NCBI GenBank assembly: GCA_947166165.1
Contig: CAMVDK010000002.1
Location: 1 to 37,133 of the forward strand
Length of the DNA: 37,133 nt
Source of the DNA: an uncultured Porphyromonadaceae bacterium
GTDB taxonomy: Bacteria > Bacteroidota > Bacteroidia > Bacteroidales > Muribaculaceae
Direction of reading: 5' to 3'
Shown: piece after piece, positions 8,050 through 17,436 of the stretch
Layout: every line of letters starts with the position of its first letter
Position numbering within the stretch: position 1 is the first letter of the stretch
The notes under the pieces: generated by a model
Told to the model about the DNA's origin: nothing
Databases searched by the model: none
Seen by the model: only the letters and a program-made list of their open reading frames with translations
Made by a program: the position numbers and the translations under genes

Positions 8050-9720
8050 ATGAAATTGAAATACACATCGATGATTGCCGCGCTCGGCCTGCTGGCCCTG
8101 TCGTCGTGCAACGATTATCTGGACAAGACGCCCGACACGCGCGTCTACCTGCAGAATGTGGACCAGTTGCGCCAACTGCTCGTTGACGGTTACATGGGCA
8201 ACGACTATGTGACCCCCTGCGAGCTGGCGAGCGACAACATGGTCGACAACACTGCGCCCGACAAGAGCGGCAACCGCTACAACCTGGCCGCCTACGACCT
8301 GACCGACAACCAGCTCTTCGCCTGGGAGGACGTCACGCTGGGCACCGGCGAGGACACACCCTACTCGGTGTGGAACTCGTGCTACGCCGCCATCGCCAAC
8401 GCCAACGCCGCGCTCGACCGCGCAGCCGAGTTTGAGGCCAACATGGCCGACGACGACGGCCCGCTGAGCTACACCGACTCGCTGAAGCTGCAGGCCGTGA
8501 AGGGTGAGGCCTACCTGATTCGCGCCTACCACCACTTCATCCTGGCCAATGTGTTCTGCATGCCCTATGCCGGCCCCGTCGATGGCAAGAAACAGCAGGG
8601 TCTGCCCTACATGAAGGCTTGCGAGACCACCGTCAGCCCGAATTACGACCGCGGCAACCTGGCCGACTTCTACGCCAACATCGAGGCCGACCTCAAGGAG
8701 GGCCTGCGGTTGGTGAGCGACCAGTTCTACGAGGTGCCCCGTTACCACTTCAACCGCACCGCCGCCAACGCTTTCGCCGGTCGCTTCTACCTGTGGATCC
8801 GCGACTATGAGAAGGCCAAGTACTATGCCACCCTGGCCCTGGGCGACAACCCCGAGGTGAACATGAACCCCCTGTGGCGCCGCTCTGACCTCTACACCGG
8901 TGAGGACCATGTGCGTGCCAACAGCGGCATCACCAACCCGTCGGTGATGATGTCGATTGCCACCTATTCGGTGTTCAGCCGCCGTCCGGGCGACCGCTAC
9001 GGCTGCAAGGACAACGCCGCCAGCGGCACTTTCCGCGGCCCTGGCCCGACTTGGAACAACTCCCATCCGTGCTTCACCGGTATGATTTTCTACCGTGGCT
9101 CGACCGAGTACGGCTCGATGTTCTTCGCCAACTGCGGCGAGCTCTTCGAGTACACCGACAAGCTGGCCGGCATCGGCTACGTGCACATGATGCGCAACGA
9201 GTTCACCGTGGAGAAGTGCCTGCTCGAGCGCGCCGAGGCCGAGATTTTCCTCGAGGAGTATGACGCTGCTTTGGCCGACCTGGACATGTGGCTGGCCAAC
9301 CGCGACAACTGCGTCAACAAAATCGGCAGCTCGCGCACGCCGCTCACCGAGGCCGCCATGCAGCGCTTCTACGGCAAGGCCCCGTCGGCCAACTACGAGA
9401 TCAACAAGCCGATGCACATCGACGAGGTGTTCCACAGCGACAAGTACAGCGTCAACGACCGCATGATTCCTTGGCTGCAGTGCGTGCAGCACTTCCGCCG
9501 CATCGAGACCGTGCATAAGGGCGACCGCTGGTTCGACATCAAGCGCTACGGCATCGTACTCACCCACCGCATCGGCACCAACCGTGTGGAGACCCTCACG
9601 CTCAACGACAAGCGCCGCGCCATCCAGCTGCCCTACGAGGTGTGGATTGCCGGACTGGAGAAGAACGTGCGCGACGACATCCCCACTGATGTCAATCCCG
9701 GCGTGGAGCCTGAGGAGTGA
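8050..9720 (+). CDS. SusD/RagB-type outer-membrane nutrient-binding lipoprotein
   Basis: 556 residues. SusD proteins are surface lipoproteins that close over the SusC barrel and bind the incoming ligand. The signal peptide ends in the lipobox 'ALSSC' with Cys20, followed by 'NDYLDKTPDT', a classic SusD start. The TPR-like helices (about 80-300) include 'LQAVKGEAYLIRAYHHFILANVF', shown here only by its core 'GEAYLIRAYHHFILANVF'. The C-terminal RagB signature 'KGDRWFDIKRYGI' begins at residue 490, and the late segment 'DKRRAIQLPYEVW' matches the family's closing 'R..qiP..e'. It lies 44 nt after SusC and 35 nt before the metallopeptidase gene in the same operon. Ligand unknown; the SusD assignment is secure. 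Confidence 0.95.
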   Translation: MKLKYTSMIAALGLLALSSCNDYLDKTPDTRVYLQNVDQLRQLLVDGYMGNDYVTPCELASDNMVDNTAPDKSGNRYNLAAYDLTDNQLFAWEDVTLGTGEDTPYSVWNSCYAAIANANAALDRAAEFEANMADDDGPLSYTDSLKLQAVKGEAYLIRAYHHFILANVFCMPYAGPVDGKKQQGLPYMKACETTVSPNYDRGNLADFYANIEADLKEGLRLVSDQFYEVPRYHFNRTAANAFAGRFYLWIRDYEKAKYYATLALGDNPEVNMNPLWRRSDLYTGEDHVRANSGITNPSVMMSIATYSVFSRRPGDRYGCKDNAASGTFRGPGPTWNNSHPCFTGMIFYRGSTEYGSMFFANCGELFEYTDKLAGIGYVHMMRNEFTVEKCLLERAEAEIFLEEYDAALADLDMWLANRDNCVNKIGSSRTPLTEAAMQRFYGKAPSANYEINKPMHIDEVFHSDKYSVNDRMIPWLQCVQHFRRIETVHKGDRWFDIKRYGIVLTHRIGTNRVETLTLNDKRRAIQLPYEVWIAGLEKNVRDDIPTDVNPGVEPEE

Positions 9721-9755
9721 CTTGTGGACAACATGACAATCATTAATCAAAACTG

Positions 9756-11075
9756 ATGAACATGAAAAAGTCAAAATTATATTTCATCTCGCTTCTGCTT
9801 GGCGGAGTGGCGCTGCTGTCGCTCCCCTCATGTAGCGACGACAAGTTCGGCGAGTCGATTTTCCCCGAAGAGGAAGACGTGCTCGATCCCAACTCGGTGA
9901 CCTATGAGTTCGACAAGTGGCTCGAAGAGAACTACCGCAAGCCCTACAACGTGCAGTACATCTACAAGATGGAGGACGTGGGCACCAACATGAACTACAA
10001 CCTCATCCCGGCCGACTACGACAAGGCAGTCGACCTGGCACTGCTGGTGAAGTACCTGTGGTTCGACGTCTACACCCTGGTGGCCGACGACAGCATCCAG
10101 TTCCTTCAGACCAACGCCCCGCGCCAGCTGCAAATCATCGGCTCGGCAGCCATGAACCCCAACAGCGGTTATGAGACTGTGGGTCTGGCCGAGGGCGGCG
10201 TGAAGGTGAACCTGTTCAAGGTGAACTCGATGAACCTGAACGACTTCAATATGATGAATGAGTACTACTTCCATACCATGCATCATGAGTTCACCCACAT
10301 CCTGCACCAGAAGATCAACTACCCGAAAGAGTTCGACGAGATCAGCAACTCGAAGTACGATGCCAACGACTGGACCAGCCGTGGCGGCACCGAGCACGAC
10401 GGCGTGGTGAACTCGATGGGCTTCGTGACCAAATATGCCTCGAGCGCCAAGCGCGAGGACTTCGCCGAGGTGGTGGCCAACCGCATCACCATGAGCGACG
10501 AGGACTGGGCCGCGATGATTGACCGCGCAGGCCGTGGATGGGCCGAATACCAGGTGACCACCGGTACCTTCTATTGCTCCTATTTCTACTTCACCAACAA
10601 CAAGGCTGGTGACGAGAACAAGGCCTACTTCCTGCCGAGCATGGGCTACACCACCAAGGAGGCCGAGAATGGCGACATCTATCTGGTGCGCTATGGCATC
10701 GACCAGTATCAGGAGGCCATTGCTCCCATCACGAGTGAGAACGTCTACGACCAGACCGGCTCGCTGGTGCGTGTGAACTACTACGACGCCAACGGCTCGC
10801 GCTGCGAGAAGGACGATGCCGGCCGCTGGCTGGTGATCGACATGACGGGCAACTACATCCCCATCAAGGTCTACCCTGTCGAGGACGAGGACGATGTCGA
10901 CGGCGCCCGCGCCATCAACCAGAAGGTGGAAATCGCCACCAAGTGGCTCCACGACCAGTGGGGAATCGACCTCGAGAAGCTCCGCGCCGAGGTCCAGAAA
11001 CGCCAGGAAGAGTACAAAGCCGACCCCACGGGGCTCATCAAGCGCCTGCGCAAAGAGGCTTTTGGACACGAATGA
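9756..11075 (+). CDS. Zinc-dependent metallopeptidase lipoprotein (Peptidase_Mx1 type)
   Basis: 439 residues. The signal peptide ends at 'SLPSC' with Cys26, followed by 'SDDKFGE'; acidic residues after the Cys are the Bacteroidetes surface-export signal, so the enzyme probably sits on the cell surface. The zinc motif HHEFTHILH starts at residue 176 (HExxH at 177-181) and the later 'KREDFAEVVAN' can supply the third ligand. This fits the putative zinc-binding metallopeptidase family often encoded directly after SusC/SusD. Spacing is 35 nt from SusD and 29 nt to the next gene. The role is inferred: trimming proteins or peptides for the SusC/D complex. The start could also be the ATG two codons later (MKKSKL). 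Family call good, substrate unknown. Confidence 0.88.
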   Translation: MNMKKSKLYFISLLLGGVALLSLPSCSDDKFGESIFPEEEDVLDPNSVTYEFDKWLEENYRKPYNVQYIYKMEDVGTNMNYNLIPADYDKAVDLALLVKYLWFDVYTLVADDSIQFLQTNAPRQLQIIGSAAMNPNSGYETVGLAEGGVKVNLFKVNSMNLNDFNMMNEYYFHTMHHEFTHILHQKINYPKEFDEISNSKYDANDWTSRGGTEHDGVVNSMGFVTKYASSAKREDFAEVVANRITMSDEDWAAMIDRAGRGWAEYQVTTGTFYCSYFYFTNNKAGDENKAYFLPSMGYTTKEAENGDIYLVRYGIDQYQEAIAPITSENVYDQTGSLVRVNYYDANGSRCEKDDAGRWLVIDMTGNYIPIKVYPVEDEDDVDGARAINQKVEIATKWLHDQWGIDLEKLRAEVQKRQEEYKADPTGLIKRLRKEAFGHE

Positions 11076-11104
11076 CACATCAATCCTTTAATTGACATCA
11101 GACA

Positions 11105-12598
11105 ATGAAAAAGATATTCAAAATTTCAGCTTTATTGCTGCTGTTGCCGATGGTGGCCACCTCGTGCTTCAAGCTTGAGCAGGACGACATCTTCGACAAG
11201 AGCGCTGCCGTGCGCCTCGACGAGGCCGCCGACAACTTCGCCCAGGTGCTGCTCGACAAGGGCGGCGTGTGGCAGATGGAGTATTACGCCAACGAAGGCA
11301 TGCAGGGCTACGTCTATGTGATGAAGTTCTACGACAACGGCAACGTCGACATCTCGGGCCACAACCCCTACATCGGCGCTGTGGACAAGGGCAATGGCTC
11401 CACCGAGGTGAAATATGGCAAAGCCACCTCGCAGTGGGACATGATCACCGACAACGGCCCCGTGCTCTCGTTCAGCTCCTACAACAAGTACTTCCACGTC
11501 TTCTCGCGTCCCGACGACATCCTGAACACCGGCAACGGTGTGGGCAACGACGGCCGTGGCTTCGAGGGCGACTATGAGTTCACCGTGCTCAAGTACAGTG
11601 GCGACACGCTCTACGTGCAGGGCAAGAAGTACAACATCCCCATGCTCATGACCCGCCTGCCTGCCGACACCAACGACCAGGAGTACCTCCAGACCGTGGT
11701 CGACAACTGGTCGAAGTACTTCAGCCCGCTCATCCCTCGCGTGTTCTTGACCTATCCCAACGGCAAGCGCTACGTGATCCAGGATGGCTCGGGCCTGATC
11801 ATGACCCTCTACGAGGAGAGCCGCGACGACGACCCCGACTACGACCCGCTGGTGAACACCTTCACCCGCAACGGCATCATCGGCCACGACGCCTTCGGCT
11901 TCATGAACCCGCTCGAGTATGACGGCTTCAACGTGCAGCACTTCGTGCCGCAAGAAGATGGCACCCTGCTGTGCACCGACGACAACACGTCGACCATCTC
12001 GGCTGGCGACCTGGCCAAGGACTGCTTCACCGACACGCTCCACCGCATGCGTCCCAAGAACCAGCCCAAGGGCGGCACCCCCGAGGCACTCGAGGCTGCC
12101 AAGCAGGCCGTGAAGGCCGAGAAGCCCAGCGAGGCCGTGGTGCGCACCACCTATTGGGAAATCAACCAGTCGCTGTCGACCGGAGCCGTGAAGGCCGCCC
12201 TCGACGAGCTCAACAGCCAGCTGCCCAAGCGCGGCAGCTTCAAGCAGACTGTAGGCTCGGTGAAGTTCAACTACATGGGCTACCCCATGGAGAGCTATCA
12301 GGTGATTATCGACATCAAGATCTCGCAGTCGAGCACGCAGTCGTTGAAGTTCTACTACGAGCCCGTGTTCACCGGCCCGAACGCTATCGAGTTCAAATTA
12401 ATCGAGAGCGACGGTCAGGCAGCCACGCTGGCCTACTACGACAGCGAAGCCTACAGCGGCACGAAGCACCTCATCGAGGCCATCATGCAGTCGTTCAAGA
12501 TCAGCACGCCCTCGATGCTCGCTCCCACGCGCATGGACTTCACCTCCACCGCCAATGCCGGCGATGTGATGGTGCTCAACGTGAGACGTTGGAATTAA
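11105..12598 (+). CDS. DUF4302-like surface lipoprotein
   Basis: 497 residues. The signal peptide 'MKKIFKISALLLLLPMVATSC' ends with lipobox Cys21, followed by 'FKLEQDDIFD'. The segment 'GVWQMEYYANEGMQGYVYVM' (about 54-73) and 'KFYDNGNVDISG' after it match what I know of the DUF4302 family ('GW...Y......GG....lkF...G.v'), which is often encoded in SusC/SusD operons beside the Mx1-type metallopeptidase. No catalytic motif is visible. A helical segment rich in Ala, Lys and Glu lies near 330-350. It is the last gene of the tight operon; a hairpin at 12617-12648 follows. A ligand-binding accessory role is likely but is inference. Confidence 0.8.
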   Translation: MKKIFKISALLLLLPMVATSCFKLEQDDIFDKSAAVRLDEAADNFAQVLLDKGGVWQMEYYANEGMQGYVYVMKFYDNGNVDISGHNPYIGAVDKGNGSTEVKYGKATSQWDMITDNGPVLSFSSYNKYFHVFSRPDDILNTGNGVGNDGRGFEGDYEFTVLKYSGDTLYVQGKKYNIPMLMTRLPADTNDQEYLQTVVDNWSKYFSPLIPRVFLTYPNGKRYVIQDGSGLIMTLYEESRDDDPDYDPLVNTFTRNGIIGHDAFGFMNPLEYDGFNVQHFVPQEDGTLLCTDDNTSTISAGDLAKDCFTDTLHRMRPKNQPKGGTPEALEAAKQAVKAEKPSEAVVRTTYWEINQSLSTGAVKAALDELNSQLPKRGSFKQTVGSVKFNYMGYPMESYQVIIDIKISQSSTQSLKFYYEPVFTGPNAIEFKLIESDGQAATLAYYDSEAYSGTKHLIEAIMQSFKISTPSMLAPTRMDFTSTANAGDVMVLNVRRWN

Positions 12599-12616
12599 GC
12601 ATAAACAGTGATTGCG

Positions 12617-12648
12617 ATGCCGGGGCGCGCAACCCCGTGTCCCGGCAT
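12617..12648 (+). terminator. Hairpin after the SusC/D operon
   Basis: ATGCCGGG (12617-12624) pairs with CCCGGCAT (12641-12648); an alternative inner stem GGGG/CCCC is also possible. A T run (TTTTTT) follows about 20 nt later. It may end the operon or reduce transcription into the next gene. Confidence 0.5.
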
Positions 12649-12709
12649 TCAAATAACCAAAAACAGATTTTTTAATTCACCCTTTTTATTAACTAAACTT
12701 TTTGCAACT

Positions 12710-14554
12710 ATGAAAAAGAGTTTACTTTTTGCAGCTGCGCTGTCGCTGGCCGTTGTGGCTAACGCTCAGGTAGCTCGCAGTGCTGGCGCCGCCACGCAGT
12801 CCAAGGCTGTGGCCACCCAGCAGATGAAGAACGCTCAGATCGAGCACCGCTCGGCTCAGCGTGCCACCGCCGCCTTCGCGCCCCGCGCCAAGAAGGCTGT
12901 GCCCAACAACTACGCATACTATCTGCGTCCGAAGGGCACCATGTATGTGAACTGGGACAAGACCGGTAGCGGCTACATCATGCCGTTCGTCAACACCAAG
13001 CCTTACGACGAGGTGACTTGGCGCAACATGTCGACCGCCACTGGCGCTTCGGAGTGGGGTTATTGGCTGTTCAGCGTCGAGGATCAAGCCCGCGACTCGA
13101 TGACCTACGTTGGCAAGGACCTGACCGTGCGCTATGGCTATGAGTATGAAGACGTGCCCTACCTGACCGTCAGAGGCGCTACCAACAACCCCTACACCTT
13201 GAGTGGCTACCGCGTGAACCGCACCACCGGTGCCATCGAGAGCACTGCTAATTGCGGTGTGATTGCTGTGCCCAACTCGATGGAGTGTTTCAGCGATCAG
13301 GAGACCAACTTGCTGGCTTCGGCTCACTACTATGGCTCGAGCAACCGCTTCGGCACCGAGATGTATGGTTGGACTTACTACAGTGGCGCCCCGGGTCCCG
13401 ACTACGATCCCGATGCTCCCGCCGATCAGCAGGACCGCAGTGGCTACTGGTTCGGTAAGAACTACGGCGACTGGAACGTGTTCGGTTGCGGTTTTGAGAA
13501 ACCCGTCTCGCCCTATGTGCTGAACAAGATCTACTTCTGGGCCACCAGCGTTGAGGTGAGCGAGGATGTGGAGCTCGAGGCCCGCGTCTACCGCGTTGGC
13601 GACGAACTGCCCGCCTACAGCGACACCACCGTTGCCCGCATCGATCCGGCTATGCTCAACGAGGAGAACCTGATCGCCACCGGCCGCACCACCATCACCA
13701 CCGACATGAACGAGGACGGCAGCCCCCTCCTTGAGTTCACCCTCTATGAGACCGATCCCGAGCTGGGCATCGAGTATGAGACCACCCCGCAGATCAACGA
13801 CGCTATCGTGATTCTGATCGTCGGTATGGACCAGGATGCCATCGTTAGCATGTCGGGTCTTGTCACCAACGACGAGGAAGACGAGGGTGTTGGCGAGGTC
13901 ACCTACATGGGCCAGCAGCAGGACGGCGTGATCACCGCCTGCATTGGTCTCAACAACTTCTTCACCAGCGGTGAGCTGAAGGTTGGTAGCTCGATCCTGC
14001 TCGACGTCACCCGTCCGTTCATGACCTTCAACTACACCTTCGAAGAGGGTGAGTACACCTTCCCCAAGGAGGGTGGCAAGCTGGCTTACAGCTTCTCGGA
14101 TGGCACTACGATCGAGGGCATCGACTTCTATGCCACCAGCCCCAAGGCTGACTGGACCGTGACCACCGTCGAAGGCAACGAGGTGCCCGACTGGCTGACC
14201 ATCACGCTGACCGACGAAGAGAAGGACGGCGAGTTCAGCGGCGTTGTCAACGCTGCTGTCACCGCTGCTGCTCTGCCCAACAACCTGCCTGGCCGTGAGG
14301 CTTATGTGCGCTTCGCCATCAACGGCGCCTTCATCGACTATCACTTCATCCAGGGCGAGCCCGTGGTTGGCGTGAAGGGCGATGTGAACGGCGACGGTGC
14401 TGTCGACGTCGACGACATGAACCTCGTGATCAACATCATGCTGAACAAGGGTGCCACGATGGAGGACTATCCCGCAGCCGATGTCGATGGCAGTGGTTCG
14501 GTTGATGTGGATGACATGAACATCATCATCAACATCATGCTCGGCAAGGCCTGA
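12710..14554 (+). CDS. Secreted protein with BACON-like and dockerin-like C-terminal domains
   Basis: 614 residues from the ATG at 12710, chosen because 'MKKSLLFAAALSLAVVANAQ' is a clear signal peptide; the frame runs upstream but that extension crosses a hairpin. Residues about 60-440 are unrecognised and aromatic-rich ('MYGWTYYSGAPGPDYDPDAP'). Residues 447-553 ('YTFPKEGGKLAYSFS', 'DWTVTTVEG', 'PDWLTITL', then 'YVRFAINGAFIDYHFIQGEP') resemble a BACON domain. Residues 557-614 form two calcium-loop repeats, GDVNGDGAVDVDDMN and ADVDGSGSVDVDDMN, each followed by '(L/I)(V/I)INIML', as in type I dockerins. Codon choice is shifted toward GCT, GGT and GTT compared with neighbours, suggesting high expression. 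No lipobox. It follows the SusC/D operon by 111 nt and shares its tail type with the next five genes. Binding function is inferred. Confidence 0.88.
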   Translation: MKKSLLFAAALSLAVVANAQVARSAGAATQSKAVATQQMKNAQIEHRSAQRATAAFAPRAKKAVPNNYAYYLRPKGTMYVNWDKTGSGYIMPFVNTKPYDEVTWRNMSTATGASEWGYWLFSVEDQARDSMTYVGKDLTVRYGYEYEDVPYLTVRGATNNPYTLSGYRVNRTTGAIESTANCGVIAVPNSMECFSDQETNLLASAHYYGSSNRFGTEMYGWTYYSGAPGPDYDPDAPADQQDRSGYWFGKNYGDWNVFGCGFEKPVSPYVLNKIYFWATSVEVSEDVELEARVYRVGDELPAYSDTTVARIDPAMLNEENLIATGRTTITTDMNEDGSPLLEFTLYETDPELGIEYETTPQINDAIVILIVGMDQDAIVSMSGLVTNDEEDEGVGEVTYMGQQQDGVITACIGLNNFFTSGELKVGSSILLDVTRPFMTFNYTFEEGEYTFPKEGGKLAYSFSDGTTIEGIDFYATSPKADWTVTTVEGNEVPDWLTITLTDEEKDGEFSGVVNAAVTAAALPNNLPGREAYVRFAINGAFIDYHFIQGEPVVGVKGDVNGDGAVDVDDMNLVINIMLNKGATMEDYPAADVDGSGSVDVDDMNIIINIMLGKA

Positions 14555-14608
14555 AAGCCAAGCTGAACCTATGTTATGAACTAAGCAGTTTCTTAACATA
14601 ATTTCTCG

Positions 14609-14639
14609 AAAGGGGGTGGCTGTGAAAGCCATCCCCTTT
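14609..14639 (+). terminator. Strong hairpin terminator after the 12710 gene
   Basis: 13-bp stem: AAAGGGGGTGGCT (14609-14621) with AGCCATCCCCTTT (14627-14639), one G-T wobble, 5-nt loop. It lies 55 nt after the stop codon. No T run follows. Confidence 0.7.
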
Positions 14640-14733
14640 CCACAGTGTTATAGAGTCTGAGGCGGCAGGGGCGTGGAAGGCCGCGTCGAAGGTCACAGGG
14701 TCAAAGATTGGCGAGAACAATCCACGACTGTAG

Positions 14734-15040
14734 GGGCGTGACCTGTCACGCCCGGTTGCCGGGTCAAAGGTTCGCCGAAAAACCTTCATTCTGTTGATGT
14801 TACCATTCCATTCGGTCATCCGGCCATGACAGGTCATGGCCCTACTGCCGCGCTTTTGTGCGATTGCGAATCCGTTGATGTTACCATCCTATTTGGTCAT
14901 CCGGCCATGACAGGTCATGGCCCTACTGCCGCGCTTTTGTCCGATTACCGCGTTTTTTTCCGATTGCGAATCCGTTGATGTTTCCATCCTGTTCGGTTAT
15001 CCGGCCATGACAGGTCATGGCCTTAGTGCCGCACTTTTCT
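14734..15040. repeat. Cluster of four REP-like palindromes
   Basis: One palindrome of the first type has arms GGGCGTGAC (14734-14742) and GTCACGCCC (14745-14753). Three of the second type have arms GGCCATGAC and GTCATGGCC separated by AG, at 14822-14841, 14903-14922 and 15003-15022. The three are embedded in a longer unit of about 70-80 nt that includes 'GTTGATGTTACCATCC' before and 'ACTGCCGCGCTTTTGT' after (copies starting near 14791, 14872 and 14972). Related copies recur at 31742-31914. This looks like a family of interspersed palindromic repeats. Confidence 0.8.
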
Positions 15041-15110
15041 TGTTTGATGTAATTTGGGGTTAGGAATATTGGCTTTGTTTTCGAAATTACGTTAAAATGA
15101 AGCGTGTTGG

Positions 15111-15141
15111 TTGGTGGTGTGAGTTTTTTTTCGCAAATTTG
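15111..15141 (+). promoter_or_regulatory. Promoter of the M6 protease array
   Basis: TTG (15111-15113), 20-nt spacer, then CAAATTTG (15134-15141), one mismatch from TAnnTTTG. Transcription would begin near 15148, giving a leader of about 78 nt. Confidence 0.55.
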
Positions 15142-15225
15142 CACTTTCAAGCCGATGTGTGCATTTTCGGCTGTATCCTTGTGCCAATCACCAGTCGCCG
15201 CTGTGCGACATAAACATAGACCGAA

Positions 15226-17436
15226 ATGAAAAAATTGCTTACCCTTTTGGCCGGTGGCCTGCTGACGCTGAGCGCGGTGGCCATTCCTGCCGACCCGCGT
15301 CCGCTGGTGGTGGACCAGCCCGATGGCACGCAGGTCACGCTTCGCCTGCGCGGCGACGAGTTCTATAGTTTCAGGACCACCATCGATGGCTACACGGTGC
15401 TTCGTGGTGCCAGCGGCGCGTGGGAGTATGCCCGCAGCGAGAACGGCCGCCTTCTGCCCACCGGCGTGGTGGCTCACGATGCCGCCTCGCGCACTCCCGC
15501 CGAGGTGATGCTGCTGGCGGCCACCGCGCGTGGCCTGGTCGACGTGCCGGGAGTCGGGGCGTCGAAGGTGGCGCGCGCCGAGGCGCAGTGGCCCGACCGT
15601 GTGCGCAAAATCGACCTCGACAAGTTTCATGGGCTCATCATCCTGATTGAGCCGTCGGACGTGTCGTTCAGCATGGGCGATCAAGCCAATAAGTTCTACG
15701 ACGAGATGGTCAATGCCAAGAACATGACGCAAATCAGTTTCGGCAACTATGGCTCGTGGACGGGCAGCGTGCGCGACTACTTCTACGACAACACGATGGG
15801 CGTGTTCGACCCGCATTTCGACATTGTGGGCCCGGTGAAGGTGAGCCAGGCGTCGACCACCTTCCGCAACAACAACCGCCAGGCGTTCAACGAGGCCTTG
15901 CGCAAGGTTGAGATTGACATCGACTTCACGCAGTACGACGGCGACGGCGACGGCGTGGTCGACAACGTGTGCTTCGTGGTGGCCGGCTATGGGTCGCATT
16001 CGGGCAACGATGAGGGCCTGCTGTGGCCTCACGAGAGCTCGAGGCTGGGCGATGGAGGCCGCTATGACGGCGTGAAGCTTGACAAGTATTCCTGCTCCAC
16101 TGAGATGGGCGGCACACCCTCCTATGGCTATGTGGACGGCATCGGCACCTTCTGCCATGAGTTCACCCACGTGTTGGGCTTCCCCGACCTCTACGACACC
16201 GACTATGAGCTAGGCGGCGGGCAGTCGCACGACCCTGGCGACTGGGACCTGATGGCCAGCGGCTCGTATCTGAACCGCAGCCGCACGCCGGCCGGCTATG
16301 GCATCTTTGAGCGTTATGCGCTCGGATTCGCCAATCCGCAATACATCACCGAGGTGGGCAGCTACACGCTCAACCCGCTGGGCGAGAGCAACGAGGGCCT
16401 GATTCTGCGCACGCCGCAAAACAAGGAGTACTTCATCATGGAGAACCGCCAGAAGTCGTCGAAGTGGGACAAGTATCTGCCCGGCAGCGGCATGCTGGTG
16501 ACGCGCGTCGACTCCACGACGGCCTATCTGTGGACCACCAACAAGGTGAACTGCAACCCTGCGCACATGTACTATGAGATGCTCCGCGCGGGCAACACCA
16601 CCAGCGGCTCGCGCGCCAGCGACCCCTTCCCCGGTTCGGCCGGTGTGCCGGTCATCACCAACGAGTCGACGCCCAGCCTGGTGACGTGGAGCGGAAAGCA
16701 GAACTCCTACTCGATTCTCGACATCACCTCTGCCAACGGCGTGGTGAACTTCCTGGTGGCGCAAGCCGGCGAGGAGACGATGCTCTATGAGACCTTCGAC
16801 CGCATCCCCATCACCACCACCACGACCACCGAGGCTGAGGGCGACATCGCCTCGTGGAAGCTGTCGCTGTGCCATGCGGTGCGCGTGGCAACCCGCGACC
16901 GTGCCATCGAGATGAAGAATCCCAGTGTGGCCCAGATGACCACTCCGGTCTATTGCGACGTGCGCATGGTGTCGGTGCTGGCCACCAACACCTCGGGCGA
17001 CGCCGCCAAGATTGCCCTGCAGTACAGCACCGACGGCGGCAGCAAGTGGACGTCGGCCAAGACCTACAGCGGCGCCACCACCTACAGCGTGCCAGGCACC
17101 ACCGAGCAGAATGTGTACTGGAACGTGAAACTGACCAAGGACCAGCCCGTGATGTTCCGCCTGCAGATGACCGGCGGCAGCAAGACGGCTCCCTGCATGC
17201 TCAACGACCTGATGATTTACTACACCGGCGAGCCTGGCGGCCCCGACCCGGGCATGCGTGGCGACGTGGACAACAACGGCGTGGTGGACATCGACGACAT
17301 GAACCTGATCATCAACATCATGCTCCACAAAGCCGAGGCCAGCGACTATCCCGGCCAGGCCGACGTGGACGGCAATGGCGTGGTGGACATCGACGACATG
17401 AACATCGTGATCAACATCATGCTGCACAAGGAATAA
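15226..17436 (+). CDS. Secreted M6-type metalloprotease with dockerin-like tail, array member 1
   Basis: 736 residues. M6 enzymes (immune inhibitor A family) are zinc endopeptidases. A signal peptide (MKKLLTLLAGGLLTLSAVA) and a propeptide-like region ('QPDGTQVTLRLRGDEFYSF') precede the catalytic domain. The zinc motif HEFTHVLGFPD is at 311-321 (HExxHxxGxxD) and a Met-turn candidate at Met343 ('DWDLMASG'). A calcium-type loop DGDGDGVVD starts at Asp238. Residues about 520-675 look like a beta-sandwich accessory domain. Residues 679-736 hold two intact dockerin-type loops (DVDNNGVVDIDD and DVDGNGVVDIDD), each followed by 'MN(L/I)(I/V)INIMLHK'. Catalytic residues appear intact. It is first of four tandem paralogues and is closest to member 2 in its catalytic domain but to member 4 in its tail. 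Confidence 0.92.
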   Translation: MKKLLTLLAGGLLTLSAVAIPADPRPLVVDQPDGTQVTLRLRGDEFYSFRTTIDGYTVLRGASGAWEYARSENGRLLPTGVVAHDAASRTPAEVMLLAATARGLVDVPGVGASKVARAEAQWPDRVRKIDLDKFHGLIILIEPSDVSFSMGDQANKFYDEMVNAKNMTQISFGNYGSWTGSVRDYFYDNTMGVFDPHFDIVGPVKVSQASTTFRNNNRQAFNEALRKVEIDIDFTQYDGDGDGVVDNVCFVVAGYGSHSGNDEGLLWPHESSRLGDGGRYDGVKLDKYSCSTEMGGTPSYGYVDGIGTFCHEFTHVLGFPDLYDTDYELGGGQSHDPGDWDLMASGSYLNRSRTPAGYGIFERYALGFANPQYITEVGSYTLNPLGESNEGLILRTPQNKEYFIMENRQKSSKWDKYLPGSGMLVTRVDSTTAYLWTTNKVNCNPAHMYYEMLRAGNTTSGSRASDPFPGSAGVPVITNESTPSLVTWSGKQNSYSILDITSANGVVNFLVAQAGEETMLYETFDRIPITTTTTTEAEGDIASWKLSLCHAVRVATRDRAIEMKNPSVAQMTTPVYCDVRMVSVLATNTSGDAAKIALQYSTDGGSKWTSAKTYSGATTYSVPGTTEQNVYWNVKLTKDQPVMFRLQMTGGSKTAPCMLNDLMIYYTGEPGGPDPGMRGDVDNNGVVDIDDMNLIINIMLHKAEASDYPGQADVDGNGVVDIDDMNIVINIMLHKE

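Larger units (their letters stand above)
14555..15225. other. 671-nt intergenic region before the protease array
   Basis: Holds the terminator at 14609-14639, the palindrome cluster 14734-15040 and a promoter at 15111-15141. The 14640-14730 stretch and the AT-rich 15041-15110 stretch show no gene or RNA that I can support. Confidence 0.6.

Noticed and set aside
12608-12709. N-terminal extension of the BACON/dockerin protein
   Set aside because: The frame is open but crosses a hairpin and would bury a perfect signal peptide beginning at 12710.
14791-15040. Three regularly spaced repeats, considered as a CRISPR array
   Set aside because: The repeats are palindromes in longer similar units with unequal spacing and similar spacers; no cas genes are near, and copies recur elsewhere in the window.
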